DNA of 64,000 nt. Source: Bifidobacterium reuteri DSM 23975 (lineage in GTDB: Bacteria; Actinomycetota; Actinomycetes; Actinomycetales; Bifidobacteriaceae). Every line of letters starts with the position of its first letter. Position 1 is the first letter of the stretch. Below the pieces are notes generated by a model. The model did no database searches. It was given only the letters and a program-made list of their open reading frames with translations, and was not told the DNA's origin. The position numbers and the translations under genes were made by a program. Below, in pieces: positions 1 to 9,811 of this stretch. Where the stretch lies: the NCBI RefSeq assembly GCF_000741695.1, contig NZ_JGZK01000006.1, forward strand, positions 62,001-126,000. The letters are read 5' to 3'.

Positions 1-1
1 G

Positions 2-1420
<1,419 letters not shown>

Positions 1421-1516
1421 GTGATGGAGTGTCCTCGTCGTTGCTTCGTGGTTGCAGCACTGCGGTGTTGCGACCGTAACGTGGCGGGGGACGCGCAAGT
1501 CGCCTGAACATATACA

Positions 1517-1546
1517 GTGCCCGTATGGCTTTGGCCGTGCGGGCAC
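1517..1546 (+). terminator. Hairpin after aspS
   Basis: GTGCCCG (1517-1523) pairs with CGGGCAC (1540-1546), with an inner TGGC/GGCC helix around a TTT loop. No clear T-run follows. It lies about 100 bases past the aspS stop and probably ends that transcript. Confidence 0.5.
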
Positions 1547-1578
1547 TTCGCGTATATGCCGGGCGTCTCGTGCCGGCG

Positions 1579-1723
1579 CCCACCGTGTAGGGATTGCCCC
1601 ACCATGTAGGGAATTTCCCATGGTGTAGGGAACTTCCCACCGTGTAGGGATGCAAAACGGCTTATTTCCGCCATTGTTCAAAAACGCATCCCTACATCAT
1701 GGGGAAATCCCTACACCGTGGGG
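1579..1723. repeat. Palindromic GTGTAGGG repeat element, copy A
   Basis: Four imperfect units with the core CACCGTGTAGGGA run in one orientation. A central segment follows (GTAGGGATGCAAAACGGC ... AAAAACGCATCCCTAC), then two units in the opposite orientation (CATCCCTACATCATGG, AATCCCTACACCGTGG). The whole can fold into a long hairpin. A close relative in the same orientation lies at 5065-5287. The DUF559 gene on the minus strand ends inside this element, with its last residues PHGVGISP encoded by a repeat unit. Confidence 0.85.
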
Positions 1724-2689
1724 TTGTTGCGGGTGCGAACGGGCATCATTTTGCCTGCGTGCGCGCCGCTGGTGTTCGCCTTGACGTGCGTTGACCGCAA
1801 TCGTCGGGTCGGCCAGCGCTCGGAATGGGCGTTCCGGCCGGCCGGTGAGCGGAACCTGCAACGCGTTGGCGACATGCTGCGCGAATTCGCGCTGATTCGG
1901 CTCGTTCCACAGATCATCGGCGAACACCTCGATAACCGTCCATCCCATGGCCCGCAATTCGCGGCGTTTGCGCTGGTCCCGCACGTATTGGCTGCGGAAG
2001 CGACGGTGATGGTCGCCATCGTATTCGATGCATACTTTGCTGGCCGGATACGCCATATCAACGGTGTATCCGGCATTGCCGTTCGCCCTGGTGATGACGT
2101 GATGCATGTCCGGCGAGGGAAGTCCGAACCGCAGCAGTGCGAGCCGGGCGCGTGTCTCCTGGACGGAATCGGAGGTTCGGAGCAATTCCAGCGCCTTCTC
2201 GCAGCGCGTACGTCCCACGATGCGCCGGAACGCCGCAAGCCGGTTTCGGAACTGATCGACGGAATACCGGAACCGTCGGGCGATCGCCTCGCCGAGCACC
2301 ACCAGCTCGTCAAGGTCGAGATATTGCGCGTACTGGATCCACGTATCCAGCGGATGCATGCATGTCAGGCCGTTCGTCAACGTGCATATTGCGAACGGCT
2401 GGTTCCAGGTTCGATACAAGACGTTGTTCATCGTGGAGCGGTGTCTGTGGTCCCGAGTGGTGATGTAGAAATCGCTCGCCGGCAGCGTGCAGCGTCGTGG
2501 GCGTTCGATGGCATAGAGCTCCAGCGCCGTATGCAGCGAGAAGCAGATGGTTCGGTCGGTGCGCATGTGCGAAAGCAGTGTCTGACAGTCCGCCGATTTC
2601 GCGGCGGACTGGGCGGAGAGGTCCTGACGCACGTAGTTCTGGATTTCACCGGACTGCGTCGTCTCGCGGTAGTTGTATGCGGTACTCAT
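1697..2689 (-). CDS. DUF559-type endonuclease-like protein
   Basis: A protein of about 330 residues with a C-terminal DUF559 / Vsr-like PD-(D/E)XK nuclease region. The visible core is YTVDMAYPASKVCIEYDGDHH followed by RDQRKRRELRAMGWTVIEVF; the E-x-D and the basic helix are typical of the family. The N-terminal part (helix-rich, with HPLDTWIQYAQYLDLDELVVLGEA) matches actinobacterial proteins of this group, whose role is unknown. The start at 2689 is chosen because TATCAT lies 7 nt upstream and no ribosome-binding site is visible; an ATG nine bases earlier is the alternative. The gene is divergent from the ABC-F gene, and its 3' end runs into a palindromic repeat. No methylase partner is nearby, so a restriction role is not supported. 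Confidence 0.75.
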   Translation of the reverse strand: MSTAYNYRETTQSGEIQNYVRQDLSAQSAAKSADCQTLLSHMRTDRTICFSLHTALELYAIERPRRCTLPASDFYITTRDHRHRSTMNNVLYRTWNQPFAICTLTNGLTCMHPLDTWIQYAQYLDLDELVVLGEAIARRFRYSVDQFRNRLAAFRRIVGRTRCEKALELLRTSDSVQETRARLALLRFGLPSPDMHHVITRANGNAGYTVDMAYPASKVCIEYDGDHHRRFRSQYVRDQRKRRELRAMGWTVIEVFADDLWNEPNQREFAQHVANALQVPLTGRPERPFRALADPTIAVNARQGEHQRRARRQNDARSHPQQPHGVGISP

Positions 2690-2698
2690 GCCGGGCAT

Positions 2699-3174
2699 GA
2701 TAACCGATTCGCGAGCGGCATCGGCATGAAAACGGGTAATGTGGATAACTCAACGTGCATGGTTCGCTTCTGCGATGCGAATAACGAACATGCGTACGAA
2801 GAGCACGATGCAGTTGCCGCTCGTGACTTTGCTCATGTCACAAGTCGGTTATATCGTGAACGTGCATTGTTGGAGGTCTTCCCCATATGCCAAGGAGACC
2901 GGCGAAAGGAATCGATCGACGTTGCGTCTGTGAATGATGACGGTAAGAAGCGGAACCCACGCGTTGAAGCGTGCCGCCGCGTGTCATCATTCGAGGGATT
3001 GAGTCACTGGGTCGTATCGGCTGCATTATGGGTCAACATCGATGCATGAGTCAGCATCGATGAACCGCAAACAGCCAGCGGGTCTGTCGTCGTTCCCCAT
3101 CGGTTCCATACCGTCATCACCGGGCGCGAGCCCAGCCTGACTATCGAGGCACGCCATGAACGAAAGGCGTGACT
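2699..3174. other. Divergent intergenic region, DUF559 gene / ABC-F gene
   Basis: No convincing gene was found in these 476 bases; reading frames here are short and lack ribosome-binding sites. The stretch should hold both divergent promoters. A direct repeat GTCARCATCGATG occurs twice near 3033 and 3052 and is itself partly palindromic (CATCGATG), so it may be a regulatory site for the ABC-F gene; this is a guess. Confidence 0.4.
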
Positions 3175-5073
3175 ATGCAACCAACCATGCTTACGGTGAC
3201 CGATGTCACCTTCACCTACCCCCACGCGCCGGAACCCCTGTTCCAACACGTCGGCACAACGTTCCCGCTGGGTTGGACGGCCGTGCTCGGCGACAACGGC
3301 ATCGGCAAATCCACGCTGATGTCGATCGTGCGCGGCGAACTATGCCCGGATTCGGGAACCGTGACGCCCAATCCCCGGCGGTTGGTTATCGGGTATTGTC
3401 CGCAGGATATCGCTGTCCGGCCGGCGAACCTCGAGGATTTCGCGGCCGACTGGTCGCCCGAGGCCATCGCCGTGCGTGACGATCTGCAATTGGGTGATGA
3501 CTGGCCGTATGCGTTCGCGAGACTGTCCGGCGGGGAACGCAAACGTGTGCAGATCGCCTGTGCGTTGACGTTGCGACCCGATGTGCTGATCCTCGACGAA
3601 CCGACGAACCATGTCGACGCCGACACGCGAGACCGCATCATCGCTGCAATGCGCCGGTATCGCGGCATAGGCATCGTGGTCTCGCATGATGTGGACCTGA
3701 TTGACGCCGTATGCGGCCGTTGCGTGATGTTCGAACGTCGGCATGTCGGTTCCCGTAACGTGACGGTGTTGAGCACGTTCCGCGGCGGATATTCCGAGGC
3801 CGTGGCGCAGATTGGCATGCGCGACGCGGCAAATGCGGCCAACGCTGACGCGCTCCGGCGCGAAATCGCCCGTCTGACCGCCGCGAAGGCACAGCGATAC
3901 GCCAAGGTGCAGCAGGTGGAGTCACGCAAAAGCCACGGCGAGCTGATCGACCGGCATGATCATGACGCGCTGAATCGTCGGAAACTGGCGAAAATGACTG
4001 GACTCGACCGTGGCGTGACTCGCGCCTACGGTCAGATCGACGGACGATTGGCCGAGGCCCAGCGGCGTGCGGAGAGTATATCGACACCGACGAAACGATA
4101 CGATGGTGAGCTGTGGCTGGACGTCGTGCCGTCGCATTGCCGCGAGGTGATTCGGCTTGGTCCGGGCGTGATTCCGTTCGGCGCGAATTCTACGGATGCC
4201 GTCGTGGACGCCGCTGAGGACGTTCCGAAGGCAACGGGTGGTACGGCCGCGGATGCAGTGGCCTCGGCGGATGGTATGACGGGCACGGTTTGTGCGAACG
4301 TAGCGGATATTGCGGGCAAAGGTGCGAAGGTCCCGGTAAGTGTCGTGGATCCGATGGCTACAGTGGCCTCGTCAGGTGAGTGGTCTCCGGGCCCGTTACC
4401 GTTGGCGGACGGTATGATTGCTGCGACGGCTGCCGGCGAGATTGCCGCAGACTCGGCTACCGCCGGCATGTTTGCCACTGACACGGTCAGTGCTGAAATC
4501 AGTGCCGGATTATCAAGGGTCATGTATTTCGGTGATCGCATTCGGGTGATGCCGCCGCAGGGAGGATCGTCGGCTGTTGGATTGCGGATTCCGTTGATTT
4601 CGATTGGACCGCGGGACCATATCGCAGTGACAGGTCCGAACGGGACCGGCAAGTCGGCGCTGATCCGAGCGATGCTGGCGCATACCGTCGATGTGCCGCG
4701 TCTGGTCATTGCACAGAACACCACGGATACGGATCGCGAGGATGCTATGCGGCGATTGGATGCGTTGCCGGCCGATGTTCGGGCGCAGGTTCTTGGCGCG
4801 TATGCGAGGCTCGACGCGGACCCGGATAAGTTGCGTGTGACAGGTCACCCGTCGCCTGGCGAATTGCGGAAGCTGTTGTTATGTCTGGCGTTGCCGGCCC
4901 GTCCGCAGCTCATCGTGTTGGACGAGCCGACGAATCATCTCGATCTGTCGTCCAAGAAGGCGTTGGCCAGCATGCTGGCGGGGTATCCCGGTGCGCTGGT
5001 CGTGGTATCCCACGACAAATGGTTCCTGCGTCTCGCCGGTTTTGGGGTGTCGGAGGAGGGACCTGCGGTGTAG
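3175..5073 (+). CDS. ABC-F family ATPase with a long inter-domain insert
   Basis: A soluble protein with two ATPase domains and no membrane segments, the ABC-F layout (ribosome-associated translation or antibiotic-protection factors). Domain 1 has Walker A GDNGIGKST (about residue 40), signature LSGGERKR and Walker B LILDEPTNHVD. A charged coiled-coil-like linker follows. Domain 2 has GPNGTGKSAL (about residue 487), a degenerate signature PSPGELRKL and LIVLDEPTNHLD. Between the linker and domain 2, about residues 335-443 form an Ala/Val/Asp-rich low-complexity insert not usual for the family. ATG 3175 is preferred to GTG 3169 because AAAGG sits 7 nt upstream of it. The stop codon lies inside the first unit of repeat copy B. 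The exact subfamily is uncertain. Confidence 0.85.
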   Translation: MQPTMLTVTDVTFTYPHAPEPLFQHVGTTFPLGWTAVLGDNGIGKSTLMSIVRGELCPDSGTVTPNPRRLVIGYCPQDIAVRPANLEDFAADWSPEAIAVRDDLQLGDDWPYAFARLSGGERKRVQIACALTLRPDVLILDEPTNHVDADTRDRIIAAMRRYRGIGIVVSHDVDLIDAVCGRCVMFERRHVGSRNVTVLSTFRGGYSEAVAQIGMRDAANAANADALRREIARLTAAKAQRYAKVQQVESRKSHGELIDRHDHDALNRRKLAKMTGLDRGVTRAYGQIDGRLAEAQRRAESISTPTKRYDGELWLDVVPSHCREVIRLGPGVIPFGANSTDAVVDAAEDVPKATGGTAADAVASADGMTGTVCANVADIAGKGAKVPVSVVDPMATVASSGEWSPGPLPLADGMIAATAAGEIAADSATAGMFATDTVSAEISAGLSRVMYFGDRIRVMPPQGGSSAVGLRIPLISIGPRDHIAVTGPNGTGKSALIRAMLAHTVDVPRLVIAQNTTDTDREDAMRRLDALPADVRAQVLGAYARLDADPDKLRVTGHPSPGELRKLLLCLALPARPQLIVLDEPTNHLDLSSKKALASMLAGYPGALVVVSHDKWFLRLAGFGVSEEGPAV

Positions 5074-5287
5074 GGGCGGCTCCTGAGGATTGCCACATGG
5101 TGTAGGGCCATGGTGCGGGGATTGTCCCACCGTGTAGGGATTGTCCCACCGTGTAGGGAATTTCTCATGATGTAGGGAATTCCCCACCATGTAGGGATGC
5201 AAAACGGCTTGTTTCCGCCATTTTGTAAAAACGCATCCCTACATCATGGGGAAATCCCTACACGGTGGGCCAATCCCTACACCGTGG
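5065..5287. repeat. Palindromic GTGTAGGG repeat element, copy B
   Basis: Same family and orientation as the element at 1579-1723 but with more leading units (CGGTGTAGGG, ATGGTGTAGGG, CACCGTGTAGGGA and variants). It has the same central segment (GTAGGGATGCAAAACGGC ... AAAACGCATCCCTAC) and inverted closing units (CATCCCTACATCATGG, AATCCCTACACGGTGG, AATCCCTACACCGTGG). The TAG of the first unit is the stop codon of the ABC-F gene. Confidence 0.85.
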
Positions 5288-6105
5288 AGCGAAGTGCGGG
5301 TGTCGTCACGACGTGGACGGTGTGGTTGAGGGCACGTTGCGGATGGTGAGATTGCCGTCGAGTCGTGGATGGCATGGGGGCATTATGATTACGGTGCGGG
5401 CGGCGCGTGGACGGGATTACGGTGTGGCTGGCGCGGGTGTCGTCACAATGCGGGCGGTGTGTGGGTGTCGTGACGGTGCGGTTGGCGAGGACGGCGTCGT
5501 GATGTGGACGGCGTGTGGGCGGAGCTACGGTGCGGACGGTGTGATTGCCGTCGCGGCGCAGGTGGCATTACGGTGCGTCTGGCGCGGGTGTCGTCACAAT
5601 GCGGTTGGTGCGCGGGTGGCGTCACGGTGCGGCTGGCGTATTGTATACGGACGCACCGGCATGTGGACATGCCGCAGCAGATGCATCGGTATGTACGCGA
5701 CGGGAACGGTCGGGCACACTGCGGATGTGCATGCCGCAGCAGACGCGCCGGCGTATGGGTGTGCCGCAGCGGATGCATCGGCAGGCGAGTGTACCGACAT
5801 GTGGCAATCTGCGGCGCCGTCGAATCGGTGAAGTGGCGACGTCGGTTTCGCAGCGACGCGGAACGGGTCATAGACAAAACGTATAGCCGCGCCGCCGCCG
5901 TCCGCGTCCAATGACGCTATGCTGGGCGGGCAAGACGGCAGGCGCTCGCCGACGGACGACCGTGTGAACGGTCACGTTCACGCTGGTGTCCGCGAACAAC
6001 GCCGCAGGCATCGGGACCGTATGAAGAACGGTCTAATGATGACGACGTGCGCCCGCCGCGCACATGGCGGACAACGCATGACTGACGACGCATGACAGAC
6101 GATTT
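5288..6105. repeat. Gene-free stretch with degenerate GT/GC-rich direct repeats
   Basis: About 800 bases without a credible gene; the frames that stay open are rich in Cys, Arg, Gly and Met and look like translated repeats. A roughly 57-base segment beginning GCGCGGGTGTCGTCACAATG occurs at 5431-5487 and again at 5582-5638 with about 80-85 percent identity by eye. Shorter fragments (ACGGTGCGG, GGCGTGTGG) recur around them. From 5660 to 5820, a second motif family (ATGCCGCAGCAGA, GTGCCGCAGCGGATGCATCGG) repeats. It is probably decayed repeat DNA. Confidence 0.55.
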
Positions 6106-6120
6106 AGGGGGATGAGGCAT

Positions 6121-6672
6121 ATGACGTTGGAGATTCTGGATTGGCATGACGGCGATCTGCTGGCCAAGCCGGTGTTCGACAAGCTCAACGAGCTGGTGGC
6201 GGCCGGCGTGCCGGGAAGCAAGATCCTTGGCGTGACCATCAATTCCGACGAGGAGTCGGACACCGATCTGTGGTGCCCGAAGTATGGCATCCCGTTCGAG
6301 ATCACGGGCAACGTGGTCGTGGTCCACACGCACAAGACCCGCAAGGCCCCGCCGGAGTTCGCCGCGGCGTTCGTCACGGCGGATACGCGCGCCGACCTGA
6401 ACGGCGTGGTCAAACACACGCTCGAGGTCTCCAAAGTGAGCTTCGCGCCCATCGACGCCGCTGTGGAGGCCACCGGCATGGAATCGGGCGGCATGTCGCC
6501 AATCGGTCTGCCGGACGGCTGGCCGCTGCTGGTGGACCAGCACATCCTCTCGATTCCGAAGCTGTATCTGGGCTCGGGCATTCGCCCGTCCAAGCTGGTG
6601 GTGGACGGCTCCATCTTCGCCGACATTCCCGGCGTGCAGTTCGTGCCCGCCCTTGGCAAGCCGCGCGGGTAG
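6121..6672 (+). CDS. YbaK/EbsC-family protein (Cys-tRNA deacylase-like)
   Basis: A 183-residue single-domain protein of the YbaK / aminoacyl-tRNA editing fold. Members hydrolyse mischarged aminoacyl-tRNAs in trans. The family pattern is visible: an N-terminal region with a TINSDEESDTDLWC segment, a central VVVVHT...RKAPPEFAAAFVTADTRADLNGVVK that includes the catalytic-site lysine region, then the Gly-rich GGMSPIGLPDGWPLLVDQ and SGIRPSKLVVDGS. The start at 6121 is used because AGGGGG lies 9 nt upstream; the ATG at 6112 overlaps that ribosome-binding site. It is convergent with the regulator gene that ends at 6693. Which amino acid is edited cannot be told. Confidence 0.85.
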   Translation: MTLEILDWHDGDLLAKPVFDKLNELVAAGVPGSKILGVTINSDEESDTDLWCPKYGIPFEITGNVVVVHTHKTRKAPPEFAAAFVTADTRADLNGVVKHTLEVSKVSFAPIDAAVEATGMESGGMSPIGLPDGWPLLVDQHILSIPKLYLGSGIRPSKLVVDGSIFADIPGVQFVPALGKPRG

Positions 6673-6692
6673 GCAGTGCGGTTTACCGAGGG

Positions 6693-7025
6693 TTAGACGT
6701 CGAGCAGGTCGCCGGCGGCGATGGCGCGAAGGGCGGCGAGGTGCGCGGTCATCGCAGCCCTGCCTTCGGGGGTGATGCTCGCCCAGACGACCATGTGCCG
6801 GTTCGATTCGCCCCGACGCTTGGTCAGGACCACGTAGCCACAGTCGGCGAGGGTCTTCAGATGCCGTGAGCACATCGCGTCGCTCAATCCGAGCGTTTCG
6901 CGGATTGCGGAGAACGGCATCTCCCTCATACCGGAGAGCAGTCCGCAGATGCGCAGCCGCATCGGTTCGTGGATGATCTCGTCGAAGCGGGGCTCGACGC
7001 TTCCGTGTGCGTGATCAGGCGTCAT
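6693..7025 (-). CDS. Winged-helix transcriptional regulator
   Basis: A 110-residue protein that is almost all winged helix. It reads FDEIIHEPMRLRICGLLSG, then the recognition region IRETLGLSDAMCSRHLKTLADCGYV and the wing VLTKRRGESNRHMVVWASITPEG. This is the small MarR/ArsR-like HTH type often paired with a membrane protein. Its start overlaps the end of the upstream membrane-protein gene by 11 bases, so the two are one operon. Palindromes TTTACTTG-N4-CAAGTAAA and CTTTACT-N3-AGTAAAG overlap the operon promoter and are the obvious candidates for its autoregulatory operator. No sensing domain is visible, so the inducer is unknown. Confidence 0.85.
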   Translation of the reverse strand: MTPDHAHGSVEPRFDEIIHEPMRLRICGLLSGMREMPFSAIRETLGLSDAMCSRHLKTLADCGYVVLTKRRGESNRHMVVWASITPEGRAAMTAHLAALRAIAAGDLLDV

Positions 7026-7611
7026 GGTTCCCGCTCCTCACGAGTTGGACGAAATAGCGGTCGTAACCGTATTCGCCGAACCAGCTGAGCACTCCCATTG
7101 CCAGGGCGATTACCGATGTCTGGTCCGGCAGCCAATGCAATCCCAGTCCTCCCAAGAGGATGGCGGCCAGTCCGAGGAAAGCGAGCGCATACATCGCTAT
7201 TGCCATCACCCACATCGTCGCATTACGTGGGGCGATTACCCCTCCCAACGTGTCGAAGTCGGAGCCTATCTGACGCTTGCGCCAGTCGTTCACCTGGAAT
7301 CCGACGTATGTGGCCACCGCAAGGAGAATCCATGCCATTGTGCCGGATGCGGGGAACAGCATGGTGGCCCGGTCGGTGTGGAAGCCTATGTCGGACAAGA
7401 GGTCGAGCATGATGTCGTTGAGTGCGAGGCACATGATGATGCCGAGCAGACCGTTGAGCGCGTAGTACCATTGCGGTGCCATGATGCGGTCGGCGTTGAC
7501 TTCGCGGTCCTGCTGCAATTGGGTCAGCAGGTCTGCTGCTGCGGTACGGTCGACGGTGGTCGGGGCAAGTGCAGCGTCCGAAGTCGGGACGTGGGGCTTG
7601 GGGGTGCTCAT
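7015..7611 (-). CDS. Four-helix membrane protein of a regulator-linked pair
   Basis: A 198-residue protein with a polar N-terminal third (about residues 1-50) and four predicted membrane helices: YYALNGLLGIIMCLALNDIM, a TMAWILLAVATYVGF segment, VMAIAMYALAFLGLAAILLGG, and QTSVIALAMGVLSWFGEYGY. I do not recognise a catalytic motif. It sits first in a two-gene operon with a small winged-helix regulator, an arrangement seen for stress- or drug-responsive membrane proteins in Actinobacteria. GGAG lies 6 nt before the ATG. Function is unknown. Confidence 0.75.
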   Translation of the reverse strand: MSTPKPHVPTSDAALAPTTVDRTAAADLLTQLQQDREVNADRIMAPQWYYALNGLLGIIMCLALNDIMLDLLSDIGFHTDRATMLFPASGTMAWILLAVATYVGFQVNDWRKRQIGSDFDTLGGVIAPRNATMWVMAIAMYALAFLGLAAILLGGLGLHWLPDQTSVIALAMGVLSWFGEYGYDRYFVQLVRSGNHDA

Positions 7612-7735
7612 GATGGTCTCCGTCCGTGAGTCGGTTGGTGTTGATCGGATGAGTTGTGTGTTGATTCATGGCCTTGACAATGTTGTCTCGGCGGCGGGAA
7701 GAGCTTCTCGGTGAGGTGGTGGACGAACTGTCTCT

Positions 7736-7780
7736 TTTACTTGTGTGCAAGTAAAGTATAACTCTTTACTGCGAGTAAAG
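7736..7780. promoter_or_regulatory. Two palindromic operators on the promoter
   Basis: Site 1: TTTACTTG (7736-7743), 4-nt spacer, CAAGTAAA (7748-7755), perfect 8-bp arms, just downstream of the -10. Site 2: CTTTACT (7764-7770), GCG, AGTAAAG (7774-7780), perfect 7-bp arms, within the -35/-10 spacer. The shared half-site is TTTACT but the spacing differs. The position predicts repression by steric block, most simply by the winged-helix protein of the same operon. Confidence 0.7.
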
Positions 7781-7783
7781 CAA
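7755..7783 (-). promoter_or_regulatory. Promoter of the membrane protein / regulator operon
   Basis: On the minus strand TTGCTT (7778-7783) and TATACT (7755-7760) are separated by exactly 17 bases, close to the vegetative consensus. Both palindromic operators overlap or abut it. The predicted mRNA has a leader of about 135 nt before the ATG at 7611. Confidence 0.7.
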
Positions 7784-7832
7784 GTTCTCCGCGTCGGCTG
7801 AGCGCCGCACGCCGATATCGTATATTCAAGGC

Positions 7833-7903
7833 GGTCGAGATTCGCTGGGATGGTCTGGATTCGCTGGGATGGTCGAGATTCGCTGGGATGGTGGATTCGC
7901 TGC
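7833..7903. repeat. 19-bp tandem repeat, 3.7 copies
   Basis: GGTCGAGATTCGCTGGGAT occurs at 7833-7851, as a two-base variant at 7852-7870 (GGTCTGGATTCGCTGGGAT), and again at 7871-7889. A shortened fourth unit GGTGGATTCGCTG follows. It lies in the 494-base region between the divergent regulator operon and the glutamate-type transporter. I see no gene in this region, and the two operators are at its left side. Confidence 0.85.
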
Positions 7904-8089
7904 GGGCAACCGGGAGACTGAATAGGGTCGATTGGAAGGGAGTAGCTGGGCTGGGCAGAATCGATTGGACGGAGCGATGTAGCCGGCAGGGGATGATGCG
8001 GTCGGCCGGCTGAGAGACCGAAGAAGCTGACGCAATTCAAGGTGTGGCCGGCATGTGGACGTGATGTGAACGCGCAGGAAACAGAGCTG

Positions 8090-8105
8090 TGCTATTCTCC
8101 CCTTC

Positions 8106-8106
<1 letters not shown>
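8090..8106 (+). promoter_or_regulatory. Extended -10 promoter placing the transcript start at the ATG
   Basis: TG-C-TATTCT (8090-8098) is an extended -10. The A of the start codon at 8106 is 8 bases past its last base, which is where transcription should begin. No ribosome-binding site precedes this ATG, so the transporter operon probably has a leaderless mRNA. Confidence 0.55.
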
Positions 8107-8960
<854 letters not shown>

Positions 8961-8971
8961 GAGGTGCGCGC

Positions 8972-9811
8972 ATGACTTTCAGCATTCGATTCAAACGCAC
9001 GGCGGCGCGCGTCATAGCCGCCGCATGCGCGCTGGCATGCACCATGTCTTTGGCTGCATGCGGCGCGGATGAGACCGGCAAGATCCGCATCGGCATCAAA
9101 TTCGACCAGCCGGGCCTCGGCTTCAAGAAGTCGGGCACCTATGTGGGCTTCGACGTGGACGTGGCCAAATACATCGCCAAGAAGCTCGGTTACTCTGAGG
9201 ACGAGATCGTCTGGAAGGAGGCTCCGTCCAAGCAGCGCGAGGCGATGCTCCAGAACGGCGACGTGGACATGATCCTCGCCTCTTACTCCATCACGGACGA
9301 GCGCAAGAAGGCTGTATCCTTCGCCGGACCGTATTTCGTGGCCGGGCAGGATCTGCTGGTGCGCAAGGACGACCAGTCCATCAACGGTCCCGAAGACCTC
9401 AATGGCAAACGCCTGTGCTCGGTGACGGGTTCGACTTCCGCAGCCACCGTCAAGGAGAAGTTCGCCTCCGAGGTCCAGCTCATGGAACAGCCTGGATACG
9501 CCGAATGCGCCACCGCATTGTTCTCGGGCATCGTGGACGCCGTGACCACCGACGACATCATTCTCGCCGGACTCGCCTCCGCCTCACGAGGCAAGCTCAG
9601 GGTGGTCGGCAAGCCGTTCACTCAGGAATACTATGGCGTGGGCATCAAGAAGGGCGACACCAAGCTGGCCGTCAAAATCAACAACGCCATCGTCGATATG
9701 ATTCAGGACGGCTCCTGGGAGAACGCGGTCAGCGACAACACCAAGGGCACCGACTACACGCCTGACGTGCGGTACAACCCGCCCACGCCGAACGAGGGGG
9801 AGGACGCCTGA
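8972..9811 (+). CDS. Amino-acid ABC transporter binding lipoprotein
   Basis: A solute-binding protein of the periplasmic-binding type II (SBP_bac_3) family, 279 residues. A basic N-terminus, a hydrophobic stretch and the lipobox SLAAC make it a membrane-anchored lipoprotein. The mature part shows the family landmarks IRIGIKFDQPG near its start, GFDVDVAKYIAKKLG, EAMLQNGDVDMILASYSITDERKK and the hinge segment LCSVTGSTSA. GAGAGG precedes the ATG. It follows the ATPase gene by 11 bases and overlaps the first permease gene by one base, so translation is probably coupled. Confidence 0.92.
   Translation: MTFSIRFKRTAARVIAAACALACTMSLAACGADETGKIRIGIKFDQPGLGFKKSGTYVGFDVDVAKYIAKKLGYSEDEIVWKEAPSKQREAMLQNGDVDMILASYSITDERKKAVSFAGPYFVAGQDLLVRKDDQSINGPEDLNGKRLCSVTGSTSAATVKEKFASEVQLMEQPGYAECATALFSGIVDAVTTDDIILAGLASASRGKLRVVGKPFTQEYYGVGIKKGDTKLAVKINNAIVDMIQDGSWENAVSDNTKGTDYTPDVRYNPPTPNEGEDA

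Noticed and set aside
1697..2689. Restriction-modification or very-short-patch repair system
   Set aside because: The fold is nuclease-like but there is no methylase or specificity gene nearby and DUF559 proteins have no settled role, so no such system is claimed.
1718..3049. A 443-codon plus-strand frame opposite the DUF559 gene
   Set aside because: It is antisense to a gene with a recognisable nuclease core; its residues are Arg/His/Val-rich without any motif, as expected from a GC-rich shadow frame.
5265..5831. A 188-codon frame in the repeat stretch
   Set aside because: The translation is Cys/Arg/Gly/Met-rich and follows the DNA repeats; it starts inside the palindromic element and lacks a ribosome-binding site.
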